A stretch of 64,000 nt of DNA from Catonia carolina (lineage: Eukaryota > Arthropoda > Insecta > Hemiptera > Achilidae): assembly GCA_035578175.1 (NCBI GenBank), contig JAQMRL010000003.1, positions 95,897,969 through 95,961,968 on the forward strand, written 5' to 3'. Position numbers and translations under genes: made by a program. Below, one piece after another: positions 44,351 to 55,818 of this stretch. Numbering within the stretch: position 1 is the stretch's first letter; every line of letters starts with the position of its first letter. The notes beneath the pieces were generated by a model. The model saw only the letters and a list, made by a program, of their open reading frames with translations, made no database searches and had not been told where the DNA came from.

Positions 44351-46184
44351 TTTTTCTCATCTGTGTCAAAAATAGAATAACCTGCAGTATCTACAACTCT
44401 TTAATCTGTGTAATCTCTAAAGATTTATGTGGTTCTAAGAAATCCATATAACTTATATAATCATTCTGTATTTTGTGCTTCTTACAAAAATAAATTCAAA
44501 TAAGATACAGATGTCTCATTCAAAACGTTTGAAAATATAGCCTATATGAACACTGTATAAAGAAAATAAGCACAGCTTATCCATAATTTTGATGTATAAG
44601 ATACGATTAAAAATTGTCAAATGTTTTAAATTTCTTAAAGTTTTAGTAAACAGGTTGTTTCATTCACAGTTTACCGTTTTCTTTAGGTTAATTAAAATGG
44701 TTTTAGCTTATAATTTTTTGGAGACTGCTTTTTTCACGTACGAAATATCAAAGATGATTTTATATTGGAATGGTAGCTACTGGAATAAAATCACTTTTTT
44801 ATTGGGTAAAAGAGATTCCTTATAATATTGTAAAAAGGAAGATCCTACGCATATGAAAAAATGTAATTTCGTAGAATTTTTTTTATAAAAGCACAGTCGC
44901 GTGAAACTGAATGTAGAAACCATTTTGAGTGCCAACATAAAGAGTCAGTAATTTATAAAAATCAATACTACAATTTTAAAGATTTGTTTACATTTTTTGG
45001 CTATTATTTCAATCACGTCAATATCAGGTTTCATTATTTTCCATAGGCTACATTTTCCATAGCTTTACAAAACTATAAAAATGAAGTGTTATGTAATTTA
45101 TAACAAATCAAGATGATGAGAGATAGTAGACAGGTTAGAGTATAAGAAAGTTTTAAGAAATAGTGTCATCTAAAATTTCAGAAAAATATTTGTCTAAAAA
45201 TGATTTTCAAATAGTTTCGGCATCCCTTATTGTCAGATTAAAATTTCAATAATTTATTCATTCTATTTTCCTAAGTTTTCTTGTTAGTTTGATACGGGAA
45301 GTGGTAAGGTTTGTGATTTATAATTTTTTTTTAATGTGTTCATTACGGTTCGGTGACCGATATGCTAGAAATTCTCTGCCGGTTTAGAAAAATGTTATTG
45401 CCACTATAGGGTTAATATAATTTCAATTAAAGCTTCTCGTTTTATTATTTGTCCAAGGCTTTCCTCGGTTTCTATCAGATCTTTCTCACCATCCACTTCC
45501 CATAATAATTTTTCATTACTTATCCTGCCAGTATATTTTGTTTTTCTCTAATCGTCTCTTATACGCACTCAAAAAGTTTCTAAACATTTTATATTATAAA
45601 CCAATATCTAAAATAAATATTATGTTAGTTTAATCCTTCCATAAAACTTTGTATTTCTTTAAATTAAATTTAAATCAGACTAAACCTAATATTTTGGTAG
45701 TAGTGAAAATTTTTTAATGTATTTCAATAAAACCCCATAATGTAAAGGAAAAAGTTTCTGTAAAATTACACGAAATCTAATGACAAGGAATGAAAATTTC
45801 CTTGTTATCTGATTGTAATGAACTTATACATAAAAATAGATTATTCAACTCAAAAAGAAAATTACCCGAAATCGTGTGCATTCAGACGAATTAGGTAGTT
45901 CGTTAGCCTCTACGATTTTACATTATATATAACCTGAAATTTAGCAAAAGTTTGATCATCATAAAACGGTTACGGAGACAGAAAACTGAATTAATAAATT
46001 TATTTAATAAAAAACCGTTTTCTTTTTACTACTCCTTTTCATCCTTCTATTCTACTTTTTCCTTTTCTTTTTCTATATTTCGTCAAACGTCTCATAGTAT
46101 CATAGTATTTTCAGTTTTCAGTTTTTGTATCATAGTATTTTGTCTCATAGTCTTTTTCTTGTCCCAAAGGTAAACTTGATAGCA
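44351..46184. other. no recognisable feature
   Basis: AT-rich. CCACTATAGGGTTAA at about 45399-45414 looks like one piggyBac-type end but no partner end was found. Pyrimidine-rich stretch around 46015-46160 with repeated CATAGTATTTT. Confidence 0.45.
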
Positions 46185-46575
46185 TTGTTTAGGTCAACAG
46201 CCGAAAGGCTGGTTTGAACCTCTAGAGGTTTTACTTAGTAAAAATGAGGAATGAAGTGGTTTACTATTCCTCACTGAGTTCAAAGAGTATGCTTATCAGC
46301 TTGCCAGGCCCTCCGAAAAGCACTTACTTTCCACCCTGGAAATGACACCTTCACTTCATTCACCACAGGGTCTGGCTGTGTAATGAAATCCTTTACTTTC
46401 AGAGGAGATAACTTTGACTAGTCTCTTTTACATCTCTACCTTATCTGTTTTTAAATGCTTCAATCATGTAACTGGCTCACCATGTGATAAGAAACAGAAC
46501 TATTTTTTGTAGCTCTGGAAGTAGCAGATATAGTGCAAAAAATTAACACTCCACTTGCCTGTTATGGGCAGGCAA
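46185..46575 (+). repeat. R1 repeat, full length, well preserved
   Basis: Starts TGTTTAGGTCAACAGCCGAA, with the hairpin CAGCCGAAAGGCTGG, then CTCTAGAGGTTTTACTTAGT, ATGCTTATCAGCTTGCCAGG, CACCTTCACTTCATTCACCA, AACTTTGACTAGTCTCTTTT, ACCATGTGATAAGAAACAGA, and ends CACTTGCCTGTTATGGGC. About 390 bp and the best single representative of the family here. Confidence 0.85.
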
Positions 46576-47449
46576 TTAATAGCATTATAATTTCTTAATT
46601 CATAAAAATATACAACACATAATTATTAGTTTAATTCGTTAAATCATCATAGTACTAAAAGATTCTATTATCTTATTATAAATTAAAACGTGGTACCGTT
46701 GATTTGAAAAATTTTAGTTTTGCGATAAACCAATATTTCATTGCATTAGAAAAAACAGTTTCTAACAATAATAAAAAAGAAAAACGTTATTGTTGGACAA
46801 CATGAATTGATGTGAAGTAATTGAATGAAAAAGAAAAAGCGTAATTTAGAAGATATAAGAAAGACAGTAATAAGTGACTAAAGGAACATTTAATTTTGTT
46901 GAAAATTTGAGGAAAAACTAACATGCCAAGTTTATTTAGAGGGGTTGTAAGGAAAATATTTTAAGTAAGTTATCCGAGTTGGACTGTATTCTCTATTAAG
47001 TAACTAAACATGAATAATGCATTTGAATTAAAAAAAAAAGAAATGATTTTAACGAATAACAAATGATTCACGATAAGAAAAATTTTATTTCGTACTGACA
47101 TTTAAATAAAAATATTCTTTAAAAAATTAATTTCTTTCCAACATTTTATATTTAAAAATTAGGTTTTTGTTCTGAATAAAATTAATTATCATAATACATA
47201 ATTTATGTATTACATAAATGTATATCAACGAGTATATAACGTCAAATTTTATTCGGTCACTATCCATAATAATTGAGAAAATAAAAAACTTTACTAGCTT
47301 TCTTAAACAAAAAAACTAAAAATTACAGCATTGAGCCTTACACCTGTTCACGCATTGTTTATCAATTTTTATTAATTATATCGCATTAGATTCTTAGCTA
47401 ATAAAGACCACTAGTATGATCAAAAATGCTTAAATTTTCTTAAACTTGT
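46576..47449. other. no recognisable feature
   Basis: AT-rich spacer. Confidence 0.5.
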
Positions 47450-47945
47450 TCATCTCTGGTGTTAAATAACGTTCAAGTCCCTCAGGTGAGAGTAAGCGAT
47501 ATCTTGGCTTGCGGCTTGACAGACGACTAACTTTTAAGCAATCTGCATACAAACTGGTTAGAACTTGACAGCCGCCAGAAGCTACTCTTCTGCTTAATTA
47601 ACATTGAACCTCTGTTCCAAAATTTCAATGTACTAAACACTTTTGAGACCAATTTGGGTATCCAGCACTTTGGAGTAGTGGCAGAGAGTAACTTAAAGTC
47701 GATCGTGGTTATTCAGTCAAAATTCTTAAGACTTGCTTCTGGCGCTCCTTTTTATGGAAACAATAAACCCTCCTCGACGTTTTAAAAGTTCCGACAGTAA
47801 AGGAACTAATCGTGTCCATTTATAGTAAATTTCACGAACGACTAGATGACTATCCAAACCAACAAGCCCGTGATCTAGCTACATGGAACTCGCCAACTGT
47901 TCAACAACTAAAGCGAAAATGGAGAACAAACCTCTTGGTTTAAAT
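47450..47945 (+). pseudogene. frameshifted jockey-like RT C-terminal fragment
   Basis: The plus strand, over several frames, reads NNVQVPQ, then a YLGLRLDRRLTF-equivalent region out of frame, YKTLLRPIW, then SNLKSIVVIQSKFLRLASGA, PFYGNN, VKELIVSIYSKFHERLDDYP, NQQARDLATW, and LKRKWRTNLLV. These are the blocks of jockey RT C-termini in the correct order across about 160 codons with at least three frame changes. The C-terminal LKRKWRxxLL matches RLKERWNRDFL at 58660. Confidence 0.75.
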
Positions 47946-50134
47946 AACGTACAACACCAGTATTTATGAACGGTGGATGCACTACTGTGTACCTCTTCTA
48001 CTGAAAGTTATATTCTCGTCCACCCGTTAGATTAAATATTATGTACAGAAGTTGTGTGCTCATTGCACAGTACCGTAATAAAAATTAAAGACAAAAATAT
48101 GTCTAAAAGTTTTATAGGTATCGCATCTGGGATTTTCGTTTCCAATTCAGTAAACAGATACCATTTTTCAGGAAAATAAAATAAAACAAAGCTTGTGTAT
48201 TTTACTATTTTTCACTCAGTTTGGAATATGACATCAACTGTAGTTCTCTGATTATTTTTTGCTTTTCTTATTGCAGTAGTTTTTTTTCTGTGCTCATTAA
48301 TTGAATTAATTCTCATAAGTAAAAATATCCACATGTATCCCTAAAATTTGTGTAAAGTAGTTTTAGTTATTGAAAATATAAGTTTTTTCTCTATTGTACA
48401 TACAATTGTACATAATCTAAAAAAAAAATTAAAAATTTTATTATTAAAATTATTATTTTTTATATAAATTTAATGGTATTTATCATTTATTTTTAATGCT
48501 TTTAACAAAAAATGTTTAATGTATTTCTTGTACCCTTTTTAGATTTTCTAATAGTATATTTTATAGTAATTATTAGTATATATAAATTTCTTTAAATAAT
48601 TTTTTTGTTTATTCCTATGCGCGGACAGAACTCTTCGTGAAGAAGAGTTTTTGCGTATAAGTATATTTTAGTTAAAAATATTGTAAATAGCTTAGTTTAG
48701 CAATAATTGTATTATGTTTAATTAAATAAAACAAATAAATAAATAAATAAATAATTTGGTACTGAAATTAGTTTTTCCATTGAACTTACTCTAAAAACAC
48801 TTCCACGAAAGAATTTAATATCATACAAATTAAATAAAATATCATACAATGGTTCCGAAGGTTATGGACTTATTTGACTAAATTAAGTGAAAAGGTATCA
48901 TTTTCAGTGAATAATTTATATCTTAAAACATGTATTGAAAATGAATAAATTTGATTAAAATTTAAATTTAAACACGCCCGTTTTGTTTTTTTACATAAAT
49001 AATAATTTTGAACAATCAGTTTGTTAGTTCTCGGAAGGGCATCTTGCAGTCACGCCCTACCGATATCACATTTTTTTTTAGATAAGTACAAATATGAAAC
49101 TTTTAATATTTTTAAGAATATATATTTCGGCACCTGGTTTAAGAATAAAAAAAAAATATGTATGTTTCAAGATAAATAAATTCGATTGCGATATCACGGA
49201 CAGGAATCATGACACCCCTCGACGTCACGAGGAGGTACCGCGAATGATGACCATCGTCCAAACAATTATTTATCAACTTGTAAAATTATATATTATTTTT
49301 TGTAGGCCTTTTTTTTTGAAGCAATACCATTGGGTATTGTCTTCGTCATGGGAACACATTCATGTTATTTACTTATAGCTTTTATTTTTAAACTGATTGT
49401 AAATAATCTCAGATTTTAGGAAAATAAAAAATATATATTAATTTTAACTTGTAAACGTATTTTTTCCATTTTCCTTGTTCATTGACAATAGTGTTGTTTG
49501 TCAATGAAGTTTAGAAACCAATCAATTTAATGTAAAATTATTAAGTAAAAATGTTAATAGTTTTCACTAACAGACGTTTAAAAAAAAATATAAGTTTTAA
49601 GTTTTACACTTTCTTTCACTTCTTTCACTTTTTACTGACAGACGTTTCCGTAGATCCACCATCATCAGGAAATAACGATTTTTCTAAATTAAAACTACGA
49701 ACTTGACTAGAAATCTTTAGAAGTTGTTCCTTCATAGAGCTGAATAAATTGATTAATTAACTTTTAAATTATTTTTTTTATCAAATTTTGGTTGGTTATT
49801 AAAGAATTTAAAATCTGACATTAGTTTTTAATGGAAATTTGCTTCTCTTATAAGTTAATAATTTGTTTTGCTCCATGTAACATTTTTGTTATTTCTATAT
49901 TCTCGCTAAATGGTTGTGTTTTCACTAAAATTTCCGAAAATAATTATGGGATACAAATCCTTTCAAATATTTGTTTAAACACAAATTTTTACTTTTTCTA
50001 ATTGTACCTTATTTGGCAAAATTTTTCATTAAGAAAAAAGTAAAATAATTCATGAAGCTACCTATTTGATAAGATGACTAATATGCCAGCTTTATTTTTT
50101 GCAGCGCCTTTCACTCAATCTATTTGTCTCTGTT
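47946..50134. other. no recognisable gene; A-rich repeats
   Basis: AT-rich. An (AAAT)n run lies at about 48733-48754. ATACCATTGGGTATT near 49323 is a short palindrome that resembles one near the 3' end of the LINE at 52158-52985. A 94-codon frame at 49094-49378 has no recognisable similarity. Confidence 0.45.
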
Positions 50135-50515
50135 GTTATTTGGTCATCAGCCTAACCTCAAGAAGCTTTACTAAGTTAAACGAGGAGTGAGGTGGTTTTA
50201 TAATGCATTCCTCGCTGAAAGGAAAAGTATGCTTATCAGCATGCCAAGCCCTCTGAAAAGCACCTACTTCCCACCCGAAATGACACTTTCACTTCATTCA
50301 CCACAGGGTCTGGCTGTATGATGAAATTCATTACTCGGAGAGGAGATAACTCTGACTAGTGTCTTTTACACCTCTACCTATTCAGTTCTTAAATTCTTCA
50401 GTCATATAATTGGCTGACCATGTGATAAGAAACAAACTAGCTTTTGTAGCCCTGGAACTAGCAGATTGAGTGTAAACAGTTTAACATTCTACTTGCCGGT
50501 TATAGGCAATTGATT
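50135..50515 (+). repeat. R1 repeat, 5' hairpin damaged
   Basis: Begins TGTTGTTATTTGGTCATCAG, then CCTAACCTCAAGAAGC, so the GAAA hairpin right arm is deleted. It continues ACTAAGTTAAACGAGGAGTG, ATGCTTATCAGCATGCCAAG, CTTCACTTCATTCACCACAG, ACCATGTGATAAGAAACAAA and ends ACTTGCCGGTTATAGGC. The only long copy lacking the hairpin. Confidence 0.8.
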
Positions 50516-50604
50516 TATGGTACAAGGTTGAAATTTTCAGAAATGCAATATCGTTAAGTTACTAGAGTAAAATAAAATGTACGGTTATTTTTATTAAAGT
50601 TGTG

Positions 50605-50990
50605 TTTACTCCCCAGACTCCCCTCTGCACTGGATTTAACACACCACCAGGCTGTGATGGGCTATTCGTCTCAATCTAGTTCTATTCTTGATATGACTTA
50701 TCTATCGAGTTTTTGCTATTTTCTGGATATGGTTTTGCACGTCATAAATTTTGTCTTCTTGGGTTTCTCCCTAGTGTTCGGCCGCCATTCTGTTAGTACT
50801 CTCCTAATAGATAAGTTGTCTGCAGTTTTTAAAAGATGACCTGTTTATTCCTATTTAGGTTTAGCTATTGTTCTGCTACGTTTTTTGTCTTCTGTAAGAT
50901 CAATTTATTTGTTTTTCTGTCCTTCAGCCATATTCCCAATATTCTTCTTTCCATTTCTGTTTGAACGGGACTTTGACGTGCTATGGCTAC
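50605..50990 (-). pseudogene. LINE ORF2 C-terminal remnant (RTE-like)
   Basis: The minus strand, with frame changes, reads ARQSPVQTEMERRILGIWLK, DRKTNKLI, LQKTKNVAEQ, then LKTADNLSIRRVLTEWRPNT, REKPKKTKFM. The arrangement QxxMERxxLGIxLxDRxxNxxI ... DNxxxxRVxEWRP is the ORF2 C-terminal region of RTE-like and related LINEs, in which a GRPxxRW motif usually follows. That motif is degraded here. The two plus-strand frames over it are shadows. Confidence 0.6.
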
Positions 50991-51112
50991 ATAATAAAAA
51001 TATCAGTTATAAACAATACTAATAATTATCCTGTTTATTTGATGTTAATCAATAACAGTCGTAAAAACAGGAAAATCCCGAGAACTAATTAGGTGTTTCT
51101 TAAAAATATATA

Positions 51113-52044
51113 CGAGGTGTGGCTATTAAATAACGAGACTGACGTTGTACAAAATTTTTTTTTTATACATAATCACTTATTGTCACCTTCAATATACACT
51201 CCTTCTCTATCCTACAACACTCCATGCGAATTTCCCATTGTTGGAAACAGTGCTGGAAGTCATCTTCTGTCAGCTCCTTCAGGACACGTGCCGCTTTCTC
51301 TTTTACAGCTTCCACAAACTGAAATATTGTCCCTTTTAATTCAGATTTTACCTTAGGGAAAAGGTAGAAGTCACATGGTGCAAGATCTGGTGAATAAGGT
51401 GGATGTTCTAACACTGAGATGCTGTACTTGGCTAGGAACCTCTTGACAGATAACGCAGAATGAGCTGTCACATTGTCTTGATGGAGAACCCATGATTTCT
51501 CCATCCACATTTCGGGGCGTTTTTTCCTTACTCTTTGACGTAGTTTAGAAAGAACCTCAAGGTAGTAATATTGATTAATTGTTTGATCTTCAGGAACCCA
51601 GTGAAGGTACACAATCCCATGGGTATTAACAAAAAATCATCATTGCTTTAAATTTTGACTTGCTCATTCAAGCTTTTTTGGGTCTCGGTGAAGTACGGCT
51701 CTTCCAGTGCATGAATTGGCGCTTCATTTCCGGATCATAAGTAAAAATCATGTTTCATCACATGTTATTATCGCTTTCAAAAAATTTGGGTCATTTTCAA
51801 TCACGTACAAAGTGTCTGTACAAACATTTTTGCGAGGTTCATTTAAAACATTTTAAGCGGTACGTGTCCTGAAGGAGCTGACAGAAGATGACTTCCAGCA
51901 CTGTTTCCAATAATGGAAAATTCGCATGGAGCGTTGTAGGAATTGAGAAGGAATGTATATTGAAGGTGACAACAAGTGATTACGTATAAAAGAAAAAGAA
52001 AATTTTTTACAACGTCAGTCTCATTATTTAATAGTCACACCTCC
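51113..52044 (-). mobile_element. mariner copy 2, DD34D, inverted 3' ends at both termini
   Basis: The left end is TA-CGAGGTGTGGCTATTAAA. The right end is TTTAATAGTCACACCTC (TA not preserved). The minus-strand transposase frame at 51163-51612 (149 codons) has WVPEDQTINQ, HQDN with the second Asp, and HPPYSPDLAPCDFYLF with the third Asp, exactly 34 residues later. Upstream, FVQTLYVIENDPNFLKAIIT, CDET and a lost base in a T-run are readable to about 51850. The first catalytic Asp in FFD is replaced (FFVNTHGIVY). The N-terminal DNA-binding half is missing. In its place 51854-52044 carries the transposase C-terminus and 3' UTR again on the plus strand, about 90% identical to the left arm (51113-51300). 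Inactive. Confidence 0.88.
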
Positions 52045-52157
52045 AAAATTCTAATAACAAGAAAAAATAAATCCGTAAACAAGTTTCCTATTATTGAATT
52101 AAAAATCTTCAAGTTTTTTTAATATTTGTAAACAATAAATATTAGTAAACCTGTTTT
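52045..52157. other. short spacer
   Basis: AT-rich, between mariner copy 2 and the jockey fragment. Nothing recognised. Confidence 0.5.
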
Positions 52158-52985
52158 GTACACCATTTACACTTCTGATCTTCCACAAAATGACAACACT
52201 ACAGTGGCAACATTTGCCGACGACACAGCCATTCAGGCAATACACGAAGATGCACAAATTGCATCTCATAACTTGCAGCAACACTTAGACAGCGTACAAA
52301 ATTGGCAAAAAAGTGGCGTATAAAAACAAATGAACACAAGAGTCTGCACGTCACATTTACACTAAAACGGGAAACATGTTCACCATTGTTTTTTAACAAC
52401 GTACAAATTCCACAATCCGATACGGCAAAATATCTTGGCCTCCACCTGGACAGGCGTCTAACATGGAGGACTCACATATGGAACAAACGAAAACAGTTAA
52501 ATCTTAAATACCAACAGCTGTATTGGATGCTTAATGGAAAATCCAAATTATCGGTACAAAACAAATTGTTAATTTATAAAACTGTACTTAAACCTGTGCG
52601 GACATATGGGATACAACTCTGGGGCACAGCAAGTCACAGTAACATTGAAATAATTCAACGGTTTCAGTCAAAAATACTTCGAAACATCATGGACTCACCT
52701 TGGTACATATCCAACACTATATTGCACAGAGACACGAACACTCCCACGGTACACGAAGCATTACAGAAATTTTGCACCAGTTACCAAACAAGACTTGAAA
52801 ATCATCAGAATCCAGAAGCCATCAATCTCCTAGACAACAGTGGAACACACAGAAGACTATGCAGACTACACCCTACAGATTTATTTTAATATGTGATTGT
52901 GTAATTTATTTTACATTCCTGGCAAGATCAATTCAACAAAATGGGAAATTTTATAGAGTAATACCAAGGGGTATTACTTACTCAA
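52158..52985 (+). pseudogene. jockey-like RT fragment including FADD box, best preserved
   Basis: The reading starts LYTIYTSDLPQNDNTTVATF, then ADDTAIQAI: the FADD catalytic motif of non-LTR reverse transcriptase at about 52206-52225. After DSVQNWQK a single frameshift in an A-run (52307-52312) leads into the open frame at 52302-52889, 195 codons. In order: KWRIKTN, NNVQIPQ, AKYLGLHLDRRLTW, YWMLNGKSKLS, LLIYKTVLKPVRTYGIQLWG, SNIEIIQRFQSKILRNI, SPWYISN, EAINLLDNSGTHRRLCRLHP. The natural stop is followed by a 3' UTR with a TACCAAGGGGTA palindrome (about 52962) and an A-run near 53050. The endonuclease and N-terminal RT are absent through 5' truncation. Confidence 0.9.
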
Positions 52986-53695
52986 GATTTATACTTACAA
53001 CACATCTACTCATTGTTCTATGAGAGCAGATCGTAGATTTACAGTTATTCAAAAAAAAAGTAAACAATATTGATTTATAAATCAGTTTGCTATGATAAAG
53101 CTATCACTTCTAGTAATTGTGAATGTTTTGTTATTTAATTAGAAATAACGAAGTTTTGCGTTAATGGACATTGGGTCAGTCAGGAAACTTGCAATCAACT
53201 CAGTAACCCTCAATCTAGTGCCCTACATAAAACAGGTCAAGTGTAATTCAGCGGAGAATAAATATTCAATTTTAATACGTGATATGTATATGTTTTGAAA
53301 ATTAATTAGTTAGTTTCATTTATTAATTTTCCTTCAGATGAATATTTATTTGATCATTATATTAAGCAGAAAATAACGGAAGTAATCCACTGAGATTAAA
53401 CTACGATGTCGAAGTAATTAACTATATTTAATTTTGAGTAATTATGAAGTAATAATAAACTACAATGTCAACTTCCCTTTAATTAATAACAAATGTAATT
53501 ATAGTAAGTTTATATACAATTTTTATATTTATTATATTTTTATTGTATTCCAATGCAAAAATTAAATGCAAATAACAAAAATTAAAAGAAGTAATCAAAT
53601 TTTTTTGATAATAATCACTTGAAAGAAACTTTTAATATTACCGTCCTTTCTCAAATATACCGCATCCTGGAATATACCTCGCGCCCGATTTTTAA

Positions 53696-53696
<1 letters not shown>
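52986..53696. other. no recognisable feature
   Basis: AT-rich; the first ~65 bp may be LINE 3' UTR. Confidence 0.5.
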
Positions 53697-53736
<40 letters not shown>

Positions 53737-54508
53737 CAGAATATCTCAAGAACGGAACATCATACGAACTTAAAACTTAAAACTTACGTTAGATACCACT
53801 AAAGGATCCTACCCGAACATTGTAATCAATATTGGTCAACTTGAACAAGTCGTTTAATCACGTGTCATTTTTCACTTTTTGCGATTTTTTCAAAAACGGC
53901 TCCTACGATTTTTTTAAAAATCACCTTATTTACTAAATTTTTTATGGTCTACACGATAGGGTAGGCGCTATGTCTACTGCAATTCTTGGGAAAGCTGTTC
54001 TTTCGTAAAAAAAATGGCTTTTTAAGATTTCGGCTTTAGTATGCATTTTAGCGCAAAAATGTGTATAAAAGTTGTAAAGAATTTAAACTTCTACAACTTT
54101 TATTTCGAACATTTTTTGGTATAACGCTTTCTGTTTTTTTCCACGAAATTATGTAAAAAAGTCGATTTTTTTAAAAAACAGTTTAGCCTTTTTTCAAGTA
54201 TCATTTTACGACAAAAGTGTATATAATAAAATTTAGCCTATAGGAAATTAAGACATCTACAACTTTTATTTAGAGCATTTTTCTCTACAGAACCTAGTTT
54301 AGCGTGAAAGAGTGATTTTCCGTATTTTTAGGCCAAACTGATGTAGATTGTCATGTTGCATCTTTCACTTATTATTAAAATTAGGTTATGTTTATTGAGG
54401 TTAGTTTTTTGTTTATTTCTAATGTTTTATTACTAATGTTGCTTATATTGTTAGTTATTTGCATTGGCAAGAGAAAGTCGTGTGAGAGTTTCACATTAGA
54501 CTTTTTTT
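53697..54508 (+). mobile_element. Helentron-like non-autonomous element, copy F, 5'-truncated
   Basis: Starts in an expanded (TG)n tract (53699-53732) at the position where the family has TGGTGTGTGTG, so the 5' terminus is lost. CAAGAACGGAACATCATACG, two internal modules, AGCCTAGTTTAGCG-equivalent (54292), TTGGCAAGAGAAAGTCGTGT, the hairpin GTGTGAGAGTTTCACA and the T-rich end at 54508 are present. Non-coding. Confidence 0.7.
53699..53732. repeat. (TG)n microsatellite
   Basis: About 16 uninterrupted TG units at the truncated 5' edge of Helentron-like copy F. Other copies have a short TG run at the same place, so it probably expanded from it. Confidence 0.9.
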
Positions 54509-55474
54509 ATATAGCCGTTATTTATTAGGTATGCGTGTGTATCGAAATTACGTTTCTCGTTTACCCGCTTACAAAAGTTACGAAGGTTCAAAGAAATTTG
54601 AGAAAGAACTTTTTTAACATTTTTGCGAGAATAATAAACAAAATTGTTATTTCTAAATGAAGTACAAGAAAATGACTTTAAAATATGATATGAATAAAAA
54701 GTATCTAAGTTATCACATTACAAGTATGATTGAATTGACAGTTTTATCAAATCTATTTCCACCTGCCCACACCACTGTTATCAAACACCTGAGCAGTTAT
54801 GCCTACTACGTTGTTACTTTGCTCCTGCTGGAATCCATAAATATTAAATTTAGGTTTACCCTATCAATGTTTTACTTATGTAAATGTCATTCAAAGGTGA
54901 AATTCAAACGAAAAAGGATATTATTTTTAAAGGGATAATAAATATTATATATTTTTAACATGGAATTAAACAAAACAGTAAACCAATTGAACCGTTCGCT
55001 CTTTAATTTAGATTTATTCCTCCTTTTAAGATTTCATTACGCAATTTGAAGGAGTACTTTGTTACAATATTCAAAAATTTTTGTTATACTTCTGTAATAT
55101 TTCAGAGACTTTATTAAAATTATTAAAATTTCATGGGCTTTGTTATTACCCAACTGTATATTAACTCAATAAGCAATTAGGCTGATGAAATTATAAAGCT
55201 TTACGGAGACAAAGGCACAAAACTCATAAGTGTCAAACGGCGCCACTGACGTTTCAGCAGACTTATTTAAAAAGTGAGATTAATTATTTTTAAATGTCAT
55301 ATAAACATGGTTATTAAAGATCTTTCTGAATAACGAAATAATTTCACTCAGAATTATTGGCTTAATAATAAAGTTTTTCCTCAAGAAAATAATATTTCAT
55401 GACTACTTTTTTTTATTTACATTTCAAAGTCGAAAATGCAACATTTTTTGCTTTAACTTAAAGTATCTAACATA
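54509..55474. other. no recognisable feature
   Basis: AT-rich. A 93-codon frame at 54657-54938 has no recognisable similarity. Confidence 0.45.
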
Positions 55475-55620
55475 AAACGTATTCAGACATTCCAGAACAA
55501 ATTTTTATGCACCATCACAGGCTCTCCAACATACATTAGTAACAAAACATTACATCGGGACCTTAACATCGAAACGGTAGACGAAACAATAAAGAAACTA
55601 CAGACGTTTTCATAGCAAAT
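55475..55620 (+). pseudogene. short jockey-like RT C-terminal fragment
   Basis: The plus strand is open for about 45 codons: IKRIQTFQNKFLCTITGSPT, YISNKTLHRDLNIETVDETI, KKLQTFS and stop. It matches IEIIQRFQSKILRNIMDSPW / YISNTILHRDTNTPTVHEAL at 52640-52770. Truncated on both sides. Confidence 0.8.
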
Positions 55621-55720
55621 TAGCGGATTGTTATTGTTTTATAATATTGATTGAAATCGATGGTATGTCTGTTCGACTGTTTCGCTTATTTAAGGGATGT
55701 TAAGATTTGTGTGAAGGGTA

Positions 55721-55818
55721 TTTTTTATTTTTTATTTTTTGGTTTAACAACGTCCGACTGTTATGCAAATACTACTAATGCAGACGGTGAAGGATGAAAT
55801 GATTTTTGTAACGGCCGG
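55721..55818 (-). mobile_element. S3 SINE 3' part, minus strand
   Basis: T-run, then GGTTTAACAACGTCCGACTG, CTAATGCAGACGGTGAAGGA and TGAAATGATTTTTGTAACGG: the reverse complement of the 3' half of the SINE at 40183-40361. Head missing. Confidence 0.75.

Noticed and set aside
45399..45414. CCACTATAGGGTTAA as a piggyBac-type element end
   Set aside because: No matching TTAACCC end was found within about 1.5 kb, so the resemblance is likely chance.
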